64,000 nt of DNA, from positions 41,088 through 105,087 of the forward strand of contig CAYLPJ010000017.1 in assembly GCA_964385465.1 (NCBI GenBank), in the 5' to 3' direction. Under the pieces are notes generated by a model. It was not told the origin of the DNA. It did no database searches and worked only from the letters and a program-made list of their open reading frames with translations. The position numbers and the translations under genes were made by a program. Source of the stretch: CAYLPJ01 sp964385465. Its GTDB lineage: Bacteria > Planctomycetota > Phycisphaerae > SM23-33. Positions 28,601 through 34,600 of this stretch are shown piece after piece; the stretch's first letter is position 1; every line of letters begins with the position of its first letter.

Positions 28601-31600
28601 GTAGTTGTCCCGCGTGACCTCCCCGCCGAGGTTGTCCAGGTCGGTCAGCAGGGCGCGGACCTCGCCGCTGAGCCCGGCGTCGGCGAGGGCGGCGTCGATG
28701 TCATCGACCAGGTCCAGCAGGTCGCTGTTGGTGGAGGTATCCTCCCACGCGACCGTGACCTCGTAGTGGTCCCAGCCGTCGAGGTAGACGTCGAAGACCA
28801 GGTCGTTGCCCACCCCGAGCTGCCCGTCCAGGATGGCGTGCCCGGCCTGGTCGGTCGGCGGGTTGTTCGTTTCGGCGGCGACCTGGAGCGTCCGCTCCGG
28901 CGCGATCAGCATCCCGAGGGCGAAGCTCAGCTCGGCCGAGCCACCGAGCGAGAGGTCCGCGTCGGTGGCGATCTCCAGCGGCCCGAGGTCGAGGGAGAAG
29001 TCCAGCGGCTCGTCGAAGGCGGTGAAGTCGTAGGTGTAATCCACGCCGAAGCGCAGCTCGCGGGAGGCCGCGTCGTAGGTCACGCCGTCGAGGGTGTCGG
29101 CGAAGGCGGCGACCATCTCGTCGTAGGTCGCGAACCGCGCGGTGGGGTTGTCCGTGTCGGTGTCGTCGACGAGCAGGTCGTTGAGCCCGCCGGTGACGGC
29201 CTGGCCGAGATCGAGGATGTCGCCGACCTCGGCGTCGGTGAAGGGCACGTCGATGCGCATGATCGGCAGGTTGTCCATGCCGGCGAAGACGCGCTCGAGC
29301 ATGGCCAGGCCGGCGACGACGCTCTGGGGGCTCAGGGCCGCGGCGCGGACGACCTCGCCGATGTTCGACGCCGCCAGCGCGAACGAGGCCGTGTCGAGGA
29401 CGTCCGCGCTGGCGAAGGCGAGGGTCACGTCCTCGGCGATCTCCACGCCCGAGGTGGCCATGCTCAGCGGCAGCTCGACGGACGCCGACGGGTCGCCGAC
29501 GGTCACGCCGAACAGCCCGCCGTCGTCCAGCTCGTCGGTGGTGATCTTCCCCGCCGTGTCGGGATCGGTTCCGGGGTCGGTGATCGTCACGCTCCACGTC
29601 GGCCCCGTGCCCGTGACGGTCCCGGTGGTCAGCTCGAACATGCCCAGCGAGAGGCTGACGGGCCCGCCGCCGGCGAATGCGAGCTGGATGTCGAAGGCCC
29701 CGGGCTGGATGTAGAAGCCCGGCCCGTCGAGGTCCACGCCGAAGGTCATGTCCATGTCGACCAGTGCGGTGATGTCGACGGCGACGTCGCTGACGTCGAG
29801 GCCGAAGCCGAGGTCGTCGAAGTCCATGTCCCCGAGCATCCCGCCGAGGTCGAAGGACCAGTCGGCGATATCGAACGTGTCGTGGAGGCTGAAGGTGAAG
29901 TAGAAGTTCGTGTCCTCGGGGGCCAGCTCGGGGATCACGATTTCGCCCAGCGGCGTCTCGATCGTCTCGCCGCCGACAGCGTTGGCGTCCCGCAGGTGGG
30001 TCGCCCAGCCCTGGAGCGTCGGCGAGCCGGTATCGTTGAGGTAGGTCTCCGACGGCGTGAGGACCATGTTGTCCAGCACCGTCGCGACGTCCAGCGCCCC
30101 GCCCAGCGAGCCGCCCAGGATATCCGCCGCGGCCGCCATCGCGCCGGTCGTAGACAGCTCGCCCAGCAGCGTGCGGAACTCGTCGATGCCCGCCAGGATG
30201 GCCGCCTTCTGGAGCCCGCTGAGCCCGTCGCCGCCGAACAGCGCGTCCTCGGTCAGCGCGGTGATCGACGCGGTGTCCACGCTGAAGTCCGCGTTGTCGA
30301 AGGCGTCCGCGACGACCAGAACGAGGCTCGTCTCGGCCGGGAGATCGTACCCGCCGACCTCGGCCGACAGAGGCAGGGAGACCTCGATGTCCGCCGCCGG
30401 CGTCAGGGAGACCAGGTCCGTCCCGCCGCCGACGAGGTCGGCGTAGGTGACCTTGCCGTCCGGGTCGTCGAAGGCGACGTCGATCGACGGGCCGGTGCCC
30501 GTCGCCAGCCCCAGCGTGCCGCCGATCAGCCCGCCGATGTCCACGGTGATCTCCGCGCCGCCGGAGACTTCCGTGCCGATCGTGAACGTGTCGGCCGAGA
30601 AGTAGAACCCGTTCTCGGCGTCGACGCCGAGGGTGATCTCGGCGTCGAGCGTCGCGGCGATGTCCACGCCGACGCTGCCGGTGTCGAGGTCGAGGATCGA
30701 GTCCAGGCCGGCGCCGGTCAGCAGGCCGTCGAGGTCGTAGGTCCAGTCGGCGATATCCAGCTCGGCTGCCAGCGTGAAGGTCACGCCGACTTCCCCGTCG
30801 GCCAGGCCGTCGGCGACGGCGACGGACCCCAGCCCGAAGGCGGTGTCGCCGGCGGGGGCTTCGTGGGCGCCCAGCAGGGCCGAGACCCACTCGCCGGTGG
30901 TCAGCGTGTCGTCGGCGAGAAAGTAATCCAGCGTGGGCGTGATGAACCCGCCGCGGAGCGTCTGGCCGATGTCGATGCTCTCGCCGATCTTCCCGCCGAT
31001 GAAGGGCACGTCCAGGTCGAACGAGCCGAGCGTCTGGAGGCAGCCGCTCCAGTCCAGCAGGGCCTCGAAGCCCTCGACGAGGAACTGCTTCTGCGCCCGC
31101 GTCAGCGCCAGCGGGTTGGTCAGGACGTTGTCCACCACGTCCACCAGCCCGGCGGCGCTGGCGGTGAAGGTCGGATCGTACACGGCGTCGGAGGCCGTCA
31201 GCGCGACCGCCAGCCCCTCGGGCAGCTCGAACACCGGCGTCGAGAAGCTCACCGGCAGGGACACCGAGGCCGAGCGGTCCACACTCAGCGAGACCAGCGA
31301 CGCCGTCGCGTCGGCCAGTTCCGAGGTGGTGATCTTCCCATCGGGCCCCGGCGTGAAGCCCAGCGTGAACGTCGGGCCCGTCCCGGCCGCGATACCGACG
31401 GTCCCGTTGAACAGCCCCGCGAGGTCCAGGCCGACCTCCGCCCCGCCGGTGAAGTCCATGGCGAGCGTCGCGTCGGACGGCCGCAGGAAGAACCCGTCGC
31501 CGTCGACGCCCATCTCCAGCGTCCAGTCCAACCGGGCGTTGATATCCAGCGAGAGATCGGAGACATCGGCGGACAGGCCCAGCGCGGCCAGGCCGGTGTC

Positions 31601-34600
31601 CGAGAGGATGTCGCCGAGGGCGAAGGACCAATCGGCGAGGTTCATGTCGCCGTAGAGGCTCAGCGAGAGGCTCTGCTCGCCGGCGGGGAGGGGGTCGGGC
31701 ACGGTCACGTCGCGGATGCGAAGGGCGGCGGCGTCGGTGGGCAGGTCCTCGGGCAGCTCGTCGGCGTGGGCGGCGGCCAGCGCGGATGCCCACCCGGCGA
31801 GGGTGAGGGTTTCGGCGGCGGCGAAGTAGTCCAGCGACGGGTCGATGAAGCCGTCGGTCAGCACGCCGCTGAGGTCGAAGCTGGTCCCGAGGGAGGTGCT
31901 GCCAAGCAGGCCCATGGCTCCGCCCAGCTCGTCGAGGCCCTCCAGCGTGGTGGCCCAGCTCATCGCCTCGCGCAGGCCGGCAACGATGAGCTGCCGCTGG
32001 GCGACCGTCAGCGAGCCGGGGTCCAGCAGGACGTCCTCGATCGCGTCGGTCAGCTCCGTGGCGTCCACGGAGAAGCTCGACCCCGCCAGGCCATCGGCGA
32101 TCGACAGGGCGATGCCCAGCTCCTCCGGCAGCGGGATCGCGTCGGTGTGGAAGCTCACCGGCAGGTCCACCGCGACGGCCGGGGCCGTGGACAGGCTCAC
32201 CAGCCCCGCCCCACCGGTCTGGAGGTCGGCCAGGGCCAGCCGCCCGTTGCCGTTGGGATCCGCCCACGTGGCGGCGAACGTCGGCCCGGTGCCGGTCACC
32301 TGCCCCAGCGCGGCGTGGAAGGTCTCGGCGAGGTCGAAGGACACGTCGGCGTCGGCGGCGACCTCCAGGCGGAGGCTCATCGCGCCGGGCTCGATGAAGA
32401 ACGCCTCGGAGGCGTCCACGCCGGCGGTGAAGGCGAACTCGTAGGCGCCCTTGAGGTTCAGCGACAGCTCATCGGCCGAGACGTCCAGCCCCAGCGCACT
32501 GAGCCCCGCGTCGCCCAGCAGCGAGGCCAGGTCCACCGACGCGTCGAGCAGGCCGATCTCGCCGCGGAAGGCGAGGTCCAGCCCGAGCTCTCCGTCGCCC
32601 AGCCCGTCGGCCAGGGCGATCGATGCCAGGGACGTGACGGTCTGCTCGGCCTCCAGGGCGGCCCCCTCGGCGGAGGCGGCGTTGGCGGCCAGCAGCGCCT
32701 GGGCCCACTCGTTCCAGCTCAGCGACGCGTCGGAGGCGAAGTAGTCCAGCGAGGGCGTGACCACGCCGGCCTCGAGCATCGCGCCGACGTCCAGCCGGTC
32801 GCCGAGGGCGTCGCCCAGCAGCGGGATCGAGCTGGCCATGTCGCCGGCACCCGACAGCACGCCGGACCAGGTGACCAGTTCGCCGAGCCCGCCGGCGATG
32901 GCCGTCCGCGCCGCCGCCGACATCGCCGTCGGGTCGGTCAGCAACGTCTCCAGGGCGGACACGACGGCCGACGCGTCGGCGGTGAAGTGCGGCTCGTGGA
33001 GCCCGTCGACGGCGCGGAAGATCAGCGCGGCATCCTCGGCGAGCACGAGATCGGCGGTCGAGAACGTCAGCGGGACGGAGACCTCGACGTCGCGCGTGAC
33101 GTCCAGGCCGATGCCGCTCATGCCGTCGGCGACGAGATCGGCCAGGGCGATGCGCCCGTCGGCATCGACGTTGTCGAACCGCAGCGCGAGCGTGGGCCCG
33201 GTGCCGGTGACGGTCCCCAGCGTGCCCTCGAACGCCCCGCCGGCGGCGGTGAAACTCAGCGGCGTGCCCCCGGAGAACTCCGCGCGGATCAGGCAGTCGC
33301 CCGGCTCGATGAACAGTTCGTTGGCGGCGTCCACGACGATGGTCAGCGTGAAGTCCATCGCCGCGGCCAGGTCGGCGGCGGCCTCGCCGGCGGGGACGCT
33401 GAGGCCCAGGTCGCCCAGGTCCGCCCCGGCCAGCAGGTCCGCGACGTCGAAGCCCCACGTGCCCGCGTCCGCCGTGCCCCGGAAGCGCAGCGTCAGCCCC
33501 GCCTCGTCGCGGCCCAGGGCCTCGGCCAGGGAGATGTCCGGCATCGCGCCGTCGGCGGCGGTCTCGGCCGCGGCGGCGAGGGCGGCAATGAGCCCCTCCC
33601 ACGAGGGCGTCGCGTCGGAGGCGAAGTAGTCCGTCGCGGGCGTGACAAGCAAGTCGTCGATGATCCCGCCGAAGTCCAGGGCCGCCCCGAACGACGTGCC
33701 CAGAAGCGGGATCGTATCGGCGGCCGTGGAGTGCGCATCGAGCCCGTCGGCCCAGCCGGAGAGGTCTGCGAGCCCCGCCAGCAGCGCGTCGCGCACGGCC
33801 GGGCTGAACGCCAGCCGCCGCAGCGCCGCGGCCAGGCCGGCGGTATCGGCGGCGAAGGTGGGCGTGTCGAACGCGTCGGCGGCCTCGAGAGCCAGCACGG
33901 CCGTCTCGGTGGTCTCGGCGTCGACGGCGATCTCGAAGGGCAGCTCGGCCCCCGCGCCGGCCGAGGCGGTCAGGCTCACCAGCGTCGCCCCGCCGGTCTG
34001 GAGGTCCGCCAGGGTCAGGCGGCCGTCCTCGCCGGCGTTGAAGGCGGCGGCGACGCTCGGGCCGGTCCCCTCGAACGTCCCGGTCTGCCCCGAGGCGAAG
34101 TCGAAGATGTCGAACGACAGAGGCAGTCCGCCGGCGAAGCTCGTGGACACCTCCAGCGAGCCGGGGGCCACGAACGCCGCCCCGTCGGCATCGATGCCCA
34201 CCGTCACCTCCAGGTCGATCGCGCCGGAGATGTCCGCCGTCACCGCGCCGGCGTCCACGCTGAGGCCGAGGGCGTCCAGGCCCGTCCCGGCCAGCAGTGC
34301 CGAAACGTCGAACGACCACTCGGCGATCTTCACGTCGCTGTGGATGCCCAGCGTGACGCCCGCCTCGCCGCCGGCCAGGCCCGTCGCGGCCGCGACCGAC
34401 GTCAGGTACACGTCCGCCACCCCCTCCGGGGGGTCCTGCGAGCCGACGTTGTCCGCCAGCCGGTCAACCAGTCCCTGCCACGACGGCGAGGGCTCATTGT
34501 CCAGGTAGTCCACCGCGTCGGTGACGGCCGCGGCGTCGAGCATCCCGGCGAAGTCCAGCGTCGAGCCCAGCGGCCCGCCGACAAGGTCCATGTCCTGCCC